Shown: positions 1 through 7,534, counted from the stretch's first letter. The stretch is 64,000 nt of DNA from Streptomyces sp. NBC_00083 (GCF_026343295.1 NZ_JAPELY010000001.1:2170001-2234000); one strand, 5' to 3'. Numbers and translations: made by a program. The notes: a model not told the origin generated them from the sequence alone.

Positions 1-10
1 CTAATCGCGC
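1..10 (-). tRNA. tRNA-Val(GAC), 5' end only (cut by window edge)
   Basis: The first ten bases, read on the minus strand, are identical to the first ten bases of the two complete tRNA-Val genes that follow. The 119-base period of the array is also kept. The rest of this copy lies outside the window. Confidence 0.75.
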
Positions 11-57
11 GGGAACGGCCCCAAACCTTACAGGGCCGGTTACTTCGTGGTACTGCG

Positions 58-129
58 TGCGCGATACTGGGATTGAACCAGTGACCTCTTCCGTGTCAGG
101 GAAGCGCTCTCCCGCTGAGCTAATCGCGC
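58..129 (-). tRNA. tRNA-Val(GAC), copy 1
   Basis: On the minus strand the 72-nt sequence folds as a cloverleaf. The acceptor stem GCGCGAT pairs with ATCGCGC and the discriminator is A. The anticodon stem CTTCC/GGAAG encloses loop CTGACAC with anticodon GAC, and the T-arm is normal. CCA is not encoded. It reads the Val codon GUC. Confidence 0.95.
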
Positions 130-176
130 GGGAACGGCCCCAAACCCTACGGGACCGGTTACTTCGTGTTACTGCG

Positions 177-248
177 TGCGCGATACTGGGATTGAACCAG
201 TGACCTCTTCCGTGTCAGGGAAGCGCTCTCCCGCTGAGCTAATCGCGC
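177..248 (-). tRNA. tRNA-Val(GAC), copy 2
   Basis: The gene is identical in sequence to the copy at 58-129, with anticodon GAC and no encoded CCA. It is the second full unit of a 119-base tandem array. The spacer differs from the neighbouring spacer at only a few bases. It is probably co-transcribed with the Cys and Gly genes from the right. Confidence 0.95.
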
Positions 249-252
249 TTGG

Positions 253-323
253 AGGTGGAGACGGGATTTGAACCCGTGTAGACGGCTTTGCAGGCCGTTG
301 CCTCGCCTCTCGGCCACTCCACC
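253..323 (-). tRNA. tRNA-Cys(GCA)
   Basis: On the minus strand the acceptor stem GGTGGAG pairs with CTCCACC and is followed by discriminator T, the usual U73 of tRNA-Cys. The anticodon loop CTGCAAA carries GCA. The gene lies four bases from the tRNA-Val array and about 40 bases from tRNA-Gly. Confidence 0.95.
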
Positions 324-362
324 AGGAGTGCATATGAGGGTTCGGGAAGATCCCCCACATCG

Positions 363-435
363 AGCGGACGACGAGATTCGAACTCGCGACCCTCACCTTG
401 GCAAGGTGATGCTCTACCAACTGAGCCACGTCCGC
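363..435 (-). tRNA. tRNA-Gly(GCC)
   Basis: On the minus strand the acceptor stem GCGGACG pairs with CGTCCGC. The anticodon stem TCACC/GGTGA encloses loop TTGCCAA with anticodon GCC, and the discriminator is T. It is the first gene of the Gly-Cys-Val cluster in transcription order. Confidence 0.95.
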
Positions 436-477
436 TTGTCGTTTCCGTTGCGCTTGCGCGTCCCGGCGACGTGTTGA

Positions 478-506
478 ACTCTAGCGGATTCCCGGGCCAG
501 TACAAA
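478..506 (-). promoter_or_regulatory. Candidate promoter of the tRNA-Gly-Cys-Val cluster
   Basis: On the minus strand a -10-like TAGAGT (478-483) lies about 40 bases upstream of tRNA-Gly. A -35-like TTTTGT (501-506) lies 17 bases further up. This is a motif match only. The 190-base gap from 436 to 625 holds nothing else recognisable. Confidence 0.35.
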
Positions 507-625
507 AACGCGTTTGTGCAGCGTGCTGCGTTACGCCTGGTCCGGACCGCCGCCGGGGTACGGCCGGAGTTCGCCCCCAGGTCACTCAGAGGCACCCCAC
601 CTGCACCGGCCCTAGACTCACAAGC

Positions 626-1681
626 GTGCACGACCTCGCTCCTCTGGCCCGCTTCGGCCGCCTCGTCGCCTCGGACCTGCGTGATGTCACCAGCGACCCC
701 GAGGCCCTCGACTCCGCCGGCTTCTGGGCCGTCTCCGCCGACTTCGAGGGCCGGCTCGTCTGCGCCCGCTTCGCGGACGTCCGCAACCGGCCCGTCCCCG
801 AGCCCCTGCCCGGCGCCTGGCGCGGGCCCGCCGCCGACGACTGGGCGTCGTCCCTCGACCGCGCCGCGTACACGGCGGGGGTGCGCCGCATCCGCGAGCA
901 CATCGCCGCCGGCGAGGTCTACCAGGCCAACCTCTGCCGCGTCCTGAGCGCGCCGCTGCCCGACCCGGCCGCGGCCGACGTCGACGCGCTCACCGCGCTG
1001 CTCGCCCGCGGCAACCCCGCCCCCTATGCCGGAACGATTCGGCTGCCCGCCCACGGCGTCGAGATCGCGACCGCCTCGCCCGAGCTGTTCCTGCGGCGCA
1101 CCGGACGCGTCGTCGAGTCCGGCCCCATCAAGGGCACCGGCAGGACCGCGGCGGACCTCCTGGAGAAGGACCACGCCGAGAACGTGATGATCGTGGACCT
1201 CGTCCGCAACGACATCGGACGCGTCTGCGCCACCGGCACGGTGAGCGTGCCCGAGCTGTGCGCCGTCGAGGAGCACCCCGGCCTCGTCCACCTCGTCTCC
1301 ACCGTCCGCGGCGAACTGCGCGAGGGCGCCGGCTGGCGCGAGCTGCTCGCCGCCACCTTCCCGCCCGGCTCCGTGACCGGGGCGCCCAAGTCCAGCGCGC
1401 TGCGGATCATCGACGCGCTGGAGACCGCGCCCCGCGGCCCCTACTGCGGAGGCATCGGCTGGGTCGACGCCGACCGCGGCACCGCCGAGCTCGCCGTGGG
1501 CATCCGTACGTTCTGGATCGACCGGCCGCAGGGCGTGCTGCGGTTCGGCACCGGGGCCGGCATCACCTGGGGCTCCGACCCCGAGGGCGAATGGCGGGAG
1601 ACCGAGCTGAAGGCGGAGCGCCTGCTCGCGATAGCGTCGGGCGACCGGGCCCACAGCGGGCACAGTGGAAGGACCGCGTAA
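626..1681 (+). CDS. pabB: Aminodeoxychorismate synthase component I (chorismate-binding)
   Basis: The product (351 aa) converts chorismate to 4-amino-4-deoxychorismate in p-aminobenzoate/folate synthesis, using ammonia from a PabA-type glutaminase not in this window. The chorismate-binding domain fills the protein: GEVYQANLCR, the motif PIKGT (Lys is typical of PabB, whereas anthranilate synthase has PIAGT), DLVRNDIGR, GSVTGAPK and GGIGW. It is shorter at the N-terminus than enteric PabB. The start is GTG with no clear Shine-Dalgarno, so it could shift slightly. It abuts pabC with no gap, so the pair is one unit. Confidence 0.88.
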   Translation: MHDLAPLARFGRLVASDLRDVTSDPEALDSAGFWAVSADFEGRLVCARFADVRNRPVPEPLPGAWRGPAADDWASSLDRAAYTAGVRRIREHIAAGEVYQANLCRVLSAPLPDPAAADVDALTALLARGNPAPYAGTIRLPAHGVEIATASPELFLRRTGRVVESGPIKGTGRTAADLLEKDHAENVMIVDLVRNDIGRVCATGTVSVPELCAVEEHPGLVHLVSTVRGELREGAGWRELLAATFPPGSVTGAPKSSALRIIDALETAPRGPYCGGIGWVDADRGTAELAVGIRTFWIDRPQGVLRFGTGAGITWGSDPEGEWRETELKAERLLAIASGDRAHSGHSGRTA

Positions 1682-2503
1682 ATGCAGATCTGGGTCAACG
1701 GCGCCCTGCGGGACGCCGGCGCCGCGCAGGTGTCCGTCCTCGACCACGGGCTCACCGTGGGCGACGGCGTCTTCGAGACGGTGAAGGCGACCGGCGGGCG
1801 GCTCTTCGCGCTCACCCGCCATCTGGACCGGCTGACCCGCTCCGCCCGCGGGCTCGGCCTGCCCGACCCCGATCTCGACGAAGTGCGGCGCGCCTGTACG
1901 GCCGTCCTCGACGCCAACCCGGTGCCGCTCGGCCGGCTGCGGATCACCTACACCGGCGGACTCTCGCCGCTCGGCTCCGACCGGGGCGACAACGGGCCGA
2001 CCCTGGTCGTCGCGCTCGGCGAGACCGCGCGCCGCCCCGACACCACCGCGGTGATCACGGTGCCGTGGACGCGCAACGAGCACAGCGCGGTGACCGGCCT
2101 GAAAACCACCTCGTACGCCGAGAACGTCATCGCCCTCGCCAGGGCGCACGCGGCGGGTGCGTCCGAGGCCCTCTTCGCCAACACGGCGGGACAGCTCTGC
2201 GAGGGGACCGGCTCCAACGTCTTCGTCGTCGTCGACGGCCACCTGCACACCCCGCCGCTCGCCTCCGGCTGCCTCGGCGGCATCACCCGCGCGCTGGCCG
2301 TCGAGTGGACCGGCGCGCAGGAGAGCGAGCTGCCGCTCGACGTCCTGGAGCGCGCCGAGGAGATCTTCCTGACCTCCACGCTGCGCGACGTGCAGGCCGT
2401 ACACCGCGTCGACGGGCGGCAGTTGAGCGCCGCGCCGGGCCCGGTCACGGCGAAGGCCATGCGGATCTTCGACGAGCGGGCCGGATCGGACCTGGATCCG
2501 TGA
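1682..2503 (+). CDS. pabC: Aminodeoxychorismate lyase (PLP fold type IV)
   Basis: The product (273 aa) is a class IV aminotransferase-fold enzyme. It is expected to release pyruvate from aminodeoxychorismate, giving p-aminobenzoate. Visible features are the N-terminal VNG and DHG.TVGDGVFET segments, the PLP lysine K141 in GLKTTSY, and EGTGSNVF near residue 174. The ATG directly follows the pabB stop codon, and this pairing with PabB favours the lyase over a branched-chain or D-amino-acid aminotransferase of the same fold. Confidence 0.87.
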   Translation: MQIWVNGALRDAGAAQVSVLDHGLTVGDGVFETVKATGGRLFALTRHLDRLTRSARGLGLPDPDLDEVRRACTAVLDANPVPLGRLRITYTGGLSPLGSDRGDNGPTLVVALGETARRPDTTAVITVPWTRNEHSAVTGLKTTSYAENVIALARAHAAGASEALFANTAGQLCEGTGSNVFVVVDGHLHTPPLASGCLGGITRALAVEWTGAQESELPLDVLERAEEIFLTSTLRDVQAVHRVDGRQLSAAPGPVTAKAMRIFDERAGSDLDP

Positions 2504-2567
2504 CCGAGGCCGATCCGGGCCCGTAAAGCACGTGACGAGCGCCGCCCGGCCCGGTACAACGGCCTTG

Positions 2568-3401
2568 ATGACCACCACCATTCGGCCGACCGGGCCGCTC
2601 CAGCAGGGCGCCGACGGCGCCAAGTCGCGCACGTACGACGTGTGTGTGAACAGCCGACGCGTCGGACGGATCAAGATCACCACGGACTCCCGGTTCGGCG
2701 CCGGCACGGGCCGGATCGAGGAGCTGCACATCGACCCGGCCGACCGGGGCCGTGGCCGTGGCACCGTGGCCGCGCTCGCCGCCGAGGAGGTGCTGCGCGG
2801 CTGGGGCTGCGGCCGGATCCGCTTCACCGCCGCGGCCGGGGCCGACGCGGCCCTGCGCATGGCGGCGTCCCTCGGCTATGTGGAACGCAGCCGGAACATG
2901 GTCAAGCAACTCCCGCACATCACCCCGGAGTTGCCCCCGCAGACGGCCGGGCGGCACATGGACGCCGCCGAGTTCGAGCGGTGGCGCTCCGCGGCCGTCG
3001 AGGGGTACGCGCAGAGCTGGATCGAGCGGGGCGTGCCCGAGGCGCGGGCGCTGGCCGAGTCCGAGGAGGAGCACCGCGCCCTGCTGCCCGACGGCGCCGC
3101 CACCGCCGGGACGCATCTGATGGTGCTGGAGGAGCGGGGGAGCGAGGTGGGCACCGTGTGGGTGGCCCGCGCGCCCGCGCCCGAGGCGGGGGCGTACGTC
3201 TATGACGTGCACGTCATGGAGGAACACCGGGGCCGGGGCCACGGCCGCTCCCTGATGCTCCTCGCGGAGCGGGCGGCGCTCGCCGACGGCCTGGACACGA
3301 TGGGCCTGCACGTCTTCACGGGCAACACCCCGGCGCTGCGGCTCTACGAGTCGCTCGGCTACCGCGCCACCCGCCACCACCTGAACAAGGACCTGCTCTG
3401 A
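2568..3401 (+). CDS. Tandem GNAT-domain N-acetyltransferase
   Basis: The product (277 aa from the ATG at 2568) carries two GNAT-like halves. The N-terminal one has EELHIDPADRGRGRG (acetyl-CoA pyrophosphate loop) and ends in SLGYVERSRNM. The C-terminal one has YDVHVMEEHRGRGHGRSLM and NTPALRLYESLGY, the classic GNAT end. The substrate is unknown. A GTG at 2532 in frame would add 12 residues, but the ATG leads directly into the conserved part. It is convergent with the next gene. Confidence 0.8.
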   Translation: MTTTIRPTGPLQQGADGAKSRTYDVCVNSRRVGRIKITTDSRFGAGTGRIEELHIDPADRGRGRGTVAALAAEEVLRGWGCGRIRFTAAAGADAALRMAASLGYVERSRNMVKQLPHITPELPPQTAGRHMDAAEFERWRSAAVEGYAQSWIERGVPEARALAESEEEHRALLPDGAATAGTHLMVLEERGSEVGTVWVARAPAPEAGAYVYDVHVMEEHRGRGHGRSLMLLAERAALADGLDTMGLHVFTGNTPALRLYESLGYRATRHHLNKDLL

Positions 3402-3446
3402 CGCCGCGTCCCGACGGGCCGCCGTCTCCGTCCCGCCCGCTCCGCC

Positions 3447-3965
3447 CTACTGCGCGAGCAGCCGGTCCACGAGCTCCTCGATGCGCTCGCGCAGCCCGTC
3501 CTGGCTCTTGCCGCCGTCGAGGCGCTCGTCGCCGATGACGTACGTCGGCGTGCCCGTCACGCCGATCGCCTTGCCCTCGGCCTGATCCGCGTCGACGATC
3601 AGCATGTGCCGCCCGTCGATGAGGGCGGTGTCGAACTCGTCGGCGTCCAGGCCGAGTTCGGCCGCCGTCCGTACCAGCACGGACTCGCCCTCCGCGGCGA
3701 GGGCCCCGGTGCGGGCGAGCACGGCCTCCACGTACGGCCAGCCCCTGCCCTGCTCGAAGGCCTCCTCGGCGGCCTGCGCCGCGGCGAAGGCGTGCTTGTG
3801 CTTCTCCAGCGGGAAGTGCCGCAGCCGGATGGAGAGACGGTCGCCGTAGCGGGCGCGCAGGGCCCGGATGTCGTCGAGTGCGGTGGCGCAGTCGGGGCAC
3901 TGCAGCTCGCACCACACGTCGAGGACGGCGGGGGCTGCGGTGCCGGAGGAGGTGGGGTCGCTCAT
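3447..3965 (-). CDS. DsbA-like thioredoxin-fold oxidoreductase
   Basis: The product (172 aa) has a thioredoxin fold with active site CPDC (residues 23-26), preceded by C19, and a cis-proline loop TGTPTYV near residue 140. The helical insertion between them is typical of DsbA/2-hydroxychromene isomerase-like proteins. No signal peptide is visible, so it is probably cytoplasmic, unlike true DsbA. It likely catalyses thiol-disulfide exchange on an unknown partner. The ATG start at 3965 begins the conserved domain, although the frame stays open further upstream. Confidence 0.82.
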   Translation of the reverse strand: MSDPTSSGTAAPAVLDVWCELQCPDCATALDDIRALRARYGDRLSIRLRHFPLEKHKHAFAAAQAAEEAFEQGRGWPYVEAVLARTGALAAEGESVLVRTAAELGLDADEFDTALIDGRHMLIVDADQAEGKAIGVTGTPTYVIGDERLDGGKSQDGLRERIEELVDRLLAQ

Positions 3966-4106
3966 GGGGCCAGTCTCCCAGCAACCGGGACCTGGGGAGG
4001 ATCCCGCCCCGGAGATCTCCCTGAGGTCGCGGCCGGGCGTGGCCTCCCGGACGGGTTCCGGTGCAGGATGGAAGGAGCCACACCCGCCCACGTCTGGAGG
4101 AACCGG

Positions 4107-4556
4107 ATGCTTGCCGAGACCGTCTGCTCCGCCGTTTCCGCGGCAGGACTGGGCATCGCCGCCGTCACGGCGTACCGCAAGCGCTTCCTCGCGGCGACGC
4201 GCATCGCCGCCTACGCGCTGGTCCCGGTCGGCCTCGTCATGACGGGCGTCGTGCAGTGGGTGTCCGGCATCGTCTTCAAGCCCAGTGTGTGGCTCGGTTT
4301 CGGGCTGCTCGGCATCGCCTGGCTGCTCTTCCTGACCACCCGGGCCGTGGAGCGGCGCGGCGGCGGCACCCGCAAGGAGCGCAAGGCCGCGGCGGCGGCC
4401 GGCCGGAGCGACGCGGTGGCCCCGGCGGCGTCCGCCCCCTCGCTCGGCGCGGGCCGCGCCACGGCGGCCGGGCCCGCGGCGAAGCCGCAGGGCAGGCCCG
4501 CCGCGAGCGAGGACTTCAGCGACATCGAGGCCATCTTGAAGAAGCACGGCATCTGA
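4107..4556 (+). CDS. Conserved small membrane protein, unknown function
   Basis: The product (149 aa) has three probable membrane segments in its first 80 residues (about 3-20, 33-52 and 60-76). A basic, Ala/Gly-rich cytoplasmic tail follows, ending in DFSDIEAILKKHGI. GGAGG at 4096-4100 lies at good distance from the ATG. I do not recognise a functional family. The charged C-terminal peptide after a disordered linker suggests a docking segment, which is inference only. Confidence 0.72.
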   Translation: MLAETVCSAVSAAGLGIAAVTAYRKRFLAATRIAAYALVPVGLVMTGVVQWVSGIVFKPSVWLGFGLLGIAWLLFLTTRAVERRGGGTRKERKAAAAAGRSDAVAPAASAPSLGAGRATAAGPAAKPQGRPAASEDFSDIEAILKKHGI

Positions 4557-4719
4557 GGTCCCGCCCCGGCCGGGGAGCCGGTCCGCGAGGCCGCCGCGCG
4601 CGGGCGCCCGAGCCCCGCTCGGCCCGTTTTCGTACGCCCTGCAAGATCGGGTGAACTCCCGCTCATTATGGATGGGTTGGTATATCCATGCGGCGGGGCT
4701 GCGTCATCATCGCCCCGAG

Positions 4720-4893
4720 ATGCTGGACACTTCCCAGGGCCCCGTCCCTGCACCGACCGACGAGCCGAGCGCGCCCGATCCCCAGGCCCGGGGCTGCCTC
4801 TTCGCGCTCTCCCAGCCGCCCCTGATGATCTTCCTGGGGGTGATCGGCTCACTGCTCCTCATGGCCGCCCTGCACGATCTGTTCCTGCTCTGA
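4720..4893 (+). CDS. Small single-pass membrane protein
   Basis: The product (57 aa) has a Pro/Glu/Asp-rich N-terminus and one hydrophobic segment near the end (PPLMIFLGVIGSLLLMAAL). No function can be named. The start is uncertain: the frame is open back to a GTG at 4651 and an ATG at 4672, and no clear Shine-Dalgarno precedes any of them. A 6-base inverted repeat (ATGGAT/ATCCAT, 4668-4689) sits just upstream. Confidence 0.5.
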   Translation: MLDTSQGPVPAPTDEPSAPDPQARGCLFALSQPPLMIFLGVIGSLLLMAALHDLFLL

Positions 4894-4929
4894 GGGGCTC
4901 CCGGCTCCCAGGCCCCGGCCGGCCGGAGG

Positions 4930-5487
4930 TCAGCCGGCCGCTTCCTTGCGCCGGGCCCGGTAGGCGGCGACGTGCAGTCGGTTCCCGCAGGTGCGGCTCG
5001 AGCAGTAGCGCCGGGAGCGGTTGCGCGAGAAGTCCACGAACGCCCGGCCGCAGTCCGGCGCCTCGCACCGGCGCAGCCGCTCCAGCTCGCCGGTGACGAT
5101 GAAGAAGGCGAGGGCCATGCCGCCGTCGGCCGCCAGGTGGTCGGCGACCGAGGCGCCGGGCGCGAAGTAGTGCACGTGCCAGTCGTAGCCGTCGTGGTCG
5201 GTCAGCTGCGGGGTGGTGCCCGCGGCCGCGACCAGCTGGTTGACGAGTGCGGCTGCGGCGCGGGCGTCGGGCGCCGCGAAGATCTCCGCGAACCTGCCGC
5301 GTACGCCGTGGACGCCCAGCAGGTCACCGGGGGAGAGCCGCTCGACCCCGCTGATGTCGTGGTCCTGGACGAAGCCGTACAGCGCGTCCACGTCGGCGAG
5401 CAGGTCGGTCGCCTCGCTCTCCGGCGCGGTGTTCACCAGATCGACCACCATGTCGAGGGCGATCCGGGTGTCGTGAGGGATCAGCAC
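4930..5487 (-). CDS. CGNR zinc-finger protein, putative transcription regulator
   Basis: The product (185 aa) has an N-terminal ABATE-like helical domain (about residues 1-125) and a C-terminal CGNR zinc finger. The finger shows RRCEAPDCGRAF, RRYCSSRTCGNR and then the basic tail AAYRARRKEAAG; four Cys can bind Zn. The family is thought to act in stress-response regulation through DNA binding, but targets are unknown. The start is GTG with GGGAGCGA upstream. It lies downstream of ssgB and is separated from it by a strong hairpin. Confidence 0.85.
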   Translation of the reverse strand: MLIPHDTRIALDMVVDLVNTAPESEATDLLADVDALYGFVQDHDISGVERLSPGDLLGVHGVRGRFAEIFAAPDARAAAALVNQLVAAAGTTPQLTDHDGYDWHVHYFAPGASVADHLAADGGMALAFFIVTGELERLRRCEAPDCGRAFVDFSRNRSRRYCSSRTCGNRLHVAAYRARRKEAAG

Positions 5488-5560
5488 GATTCGCTCCCTG
5501 GCCTGCGGCGGGCGGCGCCCGTCGGATGCTGGCCGACTCTAGCGGCTCGTGCTGTACGCG

Positions 5561-5607
5561 CATCGGCGCCGTCCCCCACGACGGCTTCGTGGGGGACGGC
5601 GCCGATG
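5561..5607 (-). terminator. Hairpin terminator downstream of ssgB
   Basis: A perfect 20-bp inverted repeat (5561-5580 with 5588-5607) encloses a 7-base loop. It lies between the ssgB stop and the start of the CGNR gene on the same strand. No U-tract is obvious, as is usual in Streptomyces. Confidence 0.85.
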
Positions 5608-5681
5608 GGTGCCGCTCCTTGGGTGTCCGCGCGGCGCCGTCGCCCCGAGTCGGACGGCGCCGTGCGGCTCTCTGCCTGGCC

Positions 5682-6098
5682 TCAGTTGTTCTCGGCCAGG
5701 ATGTGCGAGAGTTCCGTGTCGAGATCGAAGTGACGATGCTCGGTGCCGGGCGGAACCGCGGCGTCGGTCCGCTTCAGGAACGACTCCAGGGCCCGCGCCG
5801 GGGCTTCGAGAAGGGCTTCTCCTTCCGGCGAGCTCAGGGCGATACAGACGACACCCTGACCGTGACTGCGTGACGGCCAGACTCTGACGTCGCCGGTTCC
5901 GGTGGGCCGGTGCAGGCCCTCGGCGAGGAGATCGCGAGCGAAGACCCACTCGACGGTTTCCTCGGCTCCGGTGTGGAAGGTGGCGTGCACGGCATAGGGA
6001 TCGGCCGTGTCATACCGCAGGCCCGCGGGTACAGGCAGTGAGGACTCGCTCGACACAACGAGGCGCAGGTGCAGCTCGCAGCTGACCGTGGTGTTCAT
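5682..6098 (-). CDS. ssgB: Sporulation cell-division protein SsgB (SALP family)
   Basis: The product (138 aa) matches the SsgA-like family from MNTTVSCELHLRLVVSSES to the acidic end. In Streptomyces SsgB positions FtsZ at future septum sites during aerial-hypha sporulation, together with SsgA. Length agrees with the known protein (about 137 aa). The ATG at 6098 is chosen because the conserved protein starts there, although the frame opens 22 codons earlier. It is monocistronic: a strong hairpin follows, and a divergent gene lies upstream. Confidence 0.95.
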   Translation of the reverse strand: MNTTVSCELHLRLVVSSESSLPVPAGLRYDTADPYAVHATFHTGAEETVEWVFARDLLAEGLHRPTGTGDVRVWPSRSHGQGVVCIALSSPEGEALLEAPARALESFLKRTDAAVPPGTEHRHFDLDTELSHILAENN

Positions 6099-6180
6099 AA
6101 GCGCCAGGGCCTTTCGCTCAGTGTGCGCTCGGGGATTCGCACGTCGGCGAAATCGACATGCCACCTACGGTGCCGTTGTA

Positions 6181-6207
6181 AACCCCTCTGACCGTTTTGG
6201 AGGGGTT
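6181..6207. promoter_or_regulatory. Inverted repeat in the ssgB / membrane-gene divergent region
   Basis: AACCCCTC (6181-6188) and GAGGGGTT (6200-6207) form an 8-bp inverted repeat with an 11-base spacer, about 85-110 bases upstream of the ssgB start. It looks like a dimeric regulator site in the 199-base divergent region. The binding protein is unknown. Confidence 0.4.
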
Positions 6208-6297
6208 CACGTAGCTCGTACGGCGGACTATTACTTTGGGTGATAGGTCCATTTCGGTGAACCCGTTTCGGGACGCCGGTCCGGTACGTTGGGGTCC

Positions 6298-6699
6298 ATG
6301 GATACGGGGAGTGACGAGCGGGGCGGGGCGGCGCTCGGATCGCGCGCGCCGGCGTTCATCAAGGCGTCGAGACCGCTCCACCTGAGCTGGCAGGTCGGTG
6401 TCTTCGTGGTCGGCCTCGCGGTCGTGGCGGGCGGCGTGGTCATGCTGCCGCTGCCGGGCCCCGGCTGGCTGGTGATCTTCGGCGGCATGGCGATCTGGGC
6501 GACCGAGTTCGTCTGGGCCCAGCTGGTGCTCCGCTGGACCAGGCGCAAGGTCACCGAGGCCACGCGGAAGGCGCTCGACCCCAAGGTGCGGCGGCGCAAC
6601 ATCATGCTCACCACGGCCGGCCTGATCATCGTCGGCGCGCTCGTGGGGAGCTACCTCTGGACGTTCGGTTTCGTCCCGCCGTGGAAGATCGACCACTGA
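6298..6699 (+). CDS. TIGR02611/PGPGW-type small membrane protein
   Basis: The product (133 aa) contains two hydrophobic segments (about 32-55 and 105-125). Between the first and an amphipathic stretch lies the signature LPLPGPGWLVIFGGMAIWATEF, typical of the PGPGW transmembrane family. The function is unknown. The ATG at 6298 is preferred to an in-frame TTG three codons earlier. It is divergent from ssgB and followed by tRNA-Val. Confidence 0.8.
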   Translation: MDTGSDERGGAALGSRAPAFIKASRPLHLSWQVGVFVVGLAVVAGGVVMLPLPGPGWLVIFGGMAIWATEFVWAQLVLRWTRRKVTEATRKALDPKVRRRNIMLTTAGLIIVGALVGSYLWTFGFVPPWKIDH

Positions 6700-6764
6700 C
6701 CGCTCGCGGTCGAAGTGCGTGGTCAGAGGCCCCGCTGACATGCGGTAATGTTTGCGGTGCGTCC

Positions 6765-6836
6765 GGGCGATTAGCTCAGTGGGAGAGCGCTTCGTTCACA
6801 CCGAAGAGGTCACTGGTTCGAACCCAGTATCGCCCA
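6765..6836 (+). tRNA. tRNA-Val(CAC), copy 1
   Basis: The 72-nt cloverleaf has acceptor GGGCGAT/ATCGCCC, anticodon stem CTTCG/CGAAG and loop TTCACAC with anticodon CAC. The discriminator is A and CCA is not encoded. It is identical to the gene at 7535-7606. A TAATGT hexamer at 6746-6751 may be its -10 box. Confidence 0.95.
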
Positions 6837-6843
6837 CCCGGAC

Positions 6844-6882
6844 CGAAGGCCCCGAAGATCATCTCGATCTCCGGGGCCTTCG
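6844..6882 (+). terminator. Hairpin terminator after tRNA-Val(CAC)
   Basis: CGAAGGCCCCG (6844-6854) pairs with CGGGGCCTTCG (6872-6882) eight bases after the tRNA. The right arm runs directly into the 14-bp repeat array, whose unit begins inside the arm. Confidence 0.75.
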
Positions 6883-6974
6883 TCGTACCGCCTTCGTCGT
6901 ACCGCCTTCGTCGTACCGCCTTCGTCGTACCGCCTTCGTCGTACCGCCTTCGTCGTACCGCCTTCGTCGTACCG
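6877..6974 (+). repeat. 14-bp tandem repeat, seven units
   Basis: The 14-base unit CCTTCGTCGTACCG occurs seven times head to tail without change, then decays at 6975. The first copy starts within the terminator arm of tRNA-Val(CAC). There are no spacers between units, so it is a minisatellite and not CRISPR. Confidence 0.95.
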
Positions 6975-7048
6975 CCTCCGGCGCCCCGCGCACACCCCGG
7001 GCGCAAGGCCCCTGCACGCCGCTCTGCGGCCCCGCGCAGACTGGGGGC

Positions 7049-7495
7049 ATGAACTGGTGCCACTACCGCTTCCGCACCGCCTGGCAGCTCCCTGCGGAGC
7101 CCGAAGCGGTCTACGCCGTCCTGGAGCGCGCCGAGGAATACCCGCGCTGGTGGCCCCAGGTCCGCGAGGTGACCCCGCTCGACGCGCACACCGCCACCGC
7201 CCGCTTCCGCTCCGTCATCCCCTACGACCTCCGCGTCACCGCCCACGAGACCCGGCGCGACCCCGAGGCCCTCGTCCTGGAGGCCGCCCTCAGCGGCGAT
7301 CTCGAAGGCCGGGCCCGCTGGACACTCCTCGCGCACCACGGCGGCACCCGCGCCCTCTACGAGCAGGAGGTCGAGGTCCGCAAGCCCCTGATGCGCCGCC
7401 TCGCCGTCCCCGGCCGCCCGCTGTTCCGCGCCAACCACGCCCTGATGATGCGCTCCGGACAGCGCGGACTCCGCCGTCGCCTGGAGGTGGTTTGA
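7049..7495 (+). CDS. SRPBCC/START-like lipid-binding-fold protein
   Basis: The product (148 aa) looks like the polyketide cyclase/dehydrase (SRPBCC) fold. It shows the opening W.L....EAVYAVLERAEEYPRWWPQVREV, a beta-sheet core, and a long C-terminal helix ending in GLRRRLE. Such proteins bind hydrophobic ligands in a deep cavity; here the ligand is unknown. It stands alone between two identical tRNA-Val genes. Its stop codon overlaps the -35 box proposed for the second tRNA. Confidence 0.78.
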   Translation: MNWCHYRFRTAWQLPAEPEAVYAVLERAEEYPRWWPQVREVTPLDAHTATARFRSVIPYDLRVTAHETRRDPEALVLEAALSGDLEGRARWTLLAHHGGTRALYEQEVEVRKPLMRRLAVPGRPLFRANHALMMRSGQRGLRRRLEVV

Positions 7496-7521
7496 AAGCA
7501 GGGCCGCAAGGCCTGTATGGT
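7492..7521 (+). promoter_or_regulatory. Candidate promoter of tRNA-Val(CAC) copy 2
   Basis: TTGAAA (7492-7497) and TATGGT (7516-7521) are spaced by 18 bases, and the -10 ends 13 bases before the tRNA. The -35 overlaps the stop codon of the upstream gene. This is a match by eye to the vegetative sigma consensus. Confidence 0.5.
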
Positions 7522-7534
7522 TCAGTCCGTTCCC

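Larger units (their letters stand above)
1..248. repeat. 119-bp tandem repeat carrying tRNA-Val genes
   Basis: The unit of tRNA-Val plus spacer repeats with a period of 119 bases (starts at 1 and 120). The tRNA parts are identical; the spacers differ at a few bases. The array continues leftward beyond the window, so the true copy number is at least three. Confidence 0.9.

Noticed and set aside
1-435. Genomic island or attachment site at the tRNA cluster
   Set aside because: No integrase, direct-repeat att pair or atypical composition was seen in the neighbourhood.
4668-4689. Operator at a 6-base inverted repeat before the small membrane gene
   Set aside because: The arms are too short to be significant alone, and the gene start itself is uncertain.
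6877-6974. CRISPR array or coding repeat
   Set aside because: No spacers, a 14-base period not divisible by three, and any frame through it gives repetitive peptides with no gene context.
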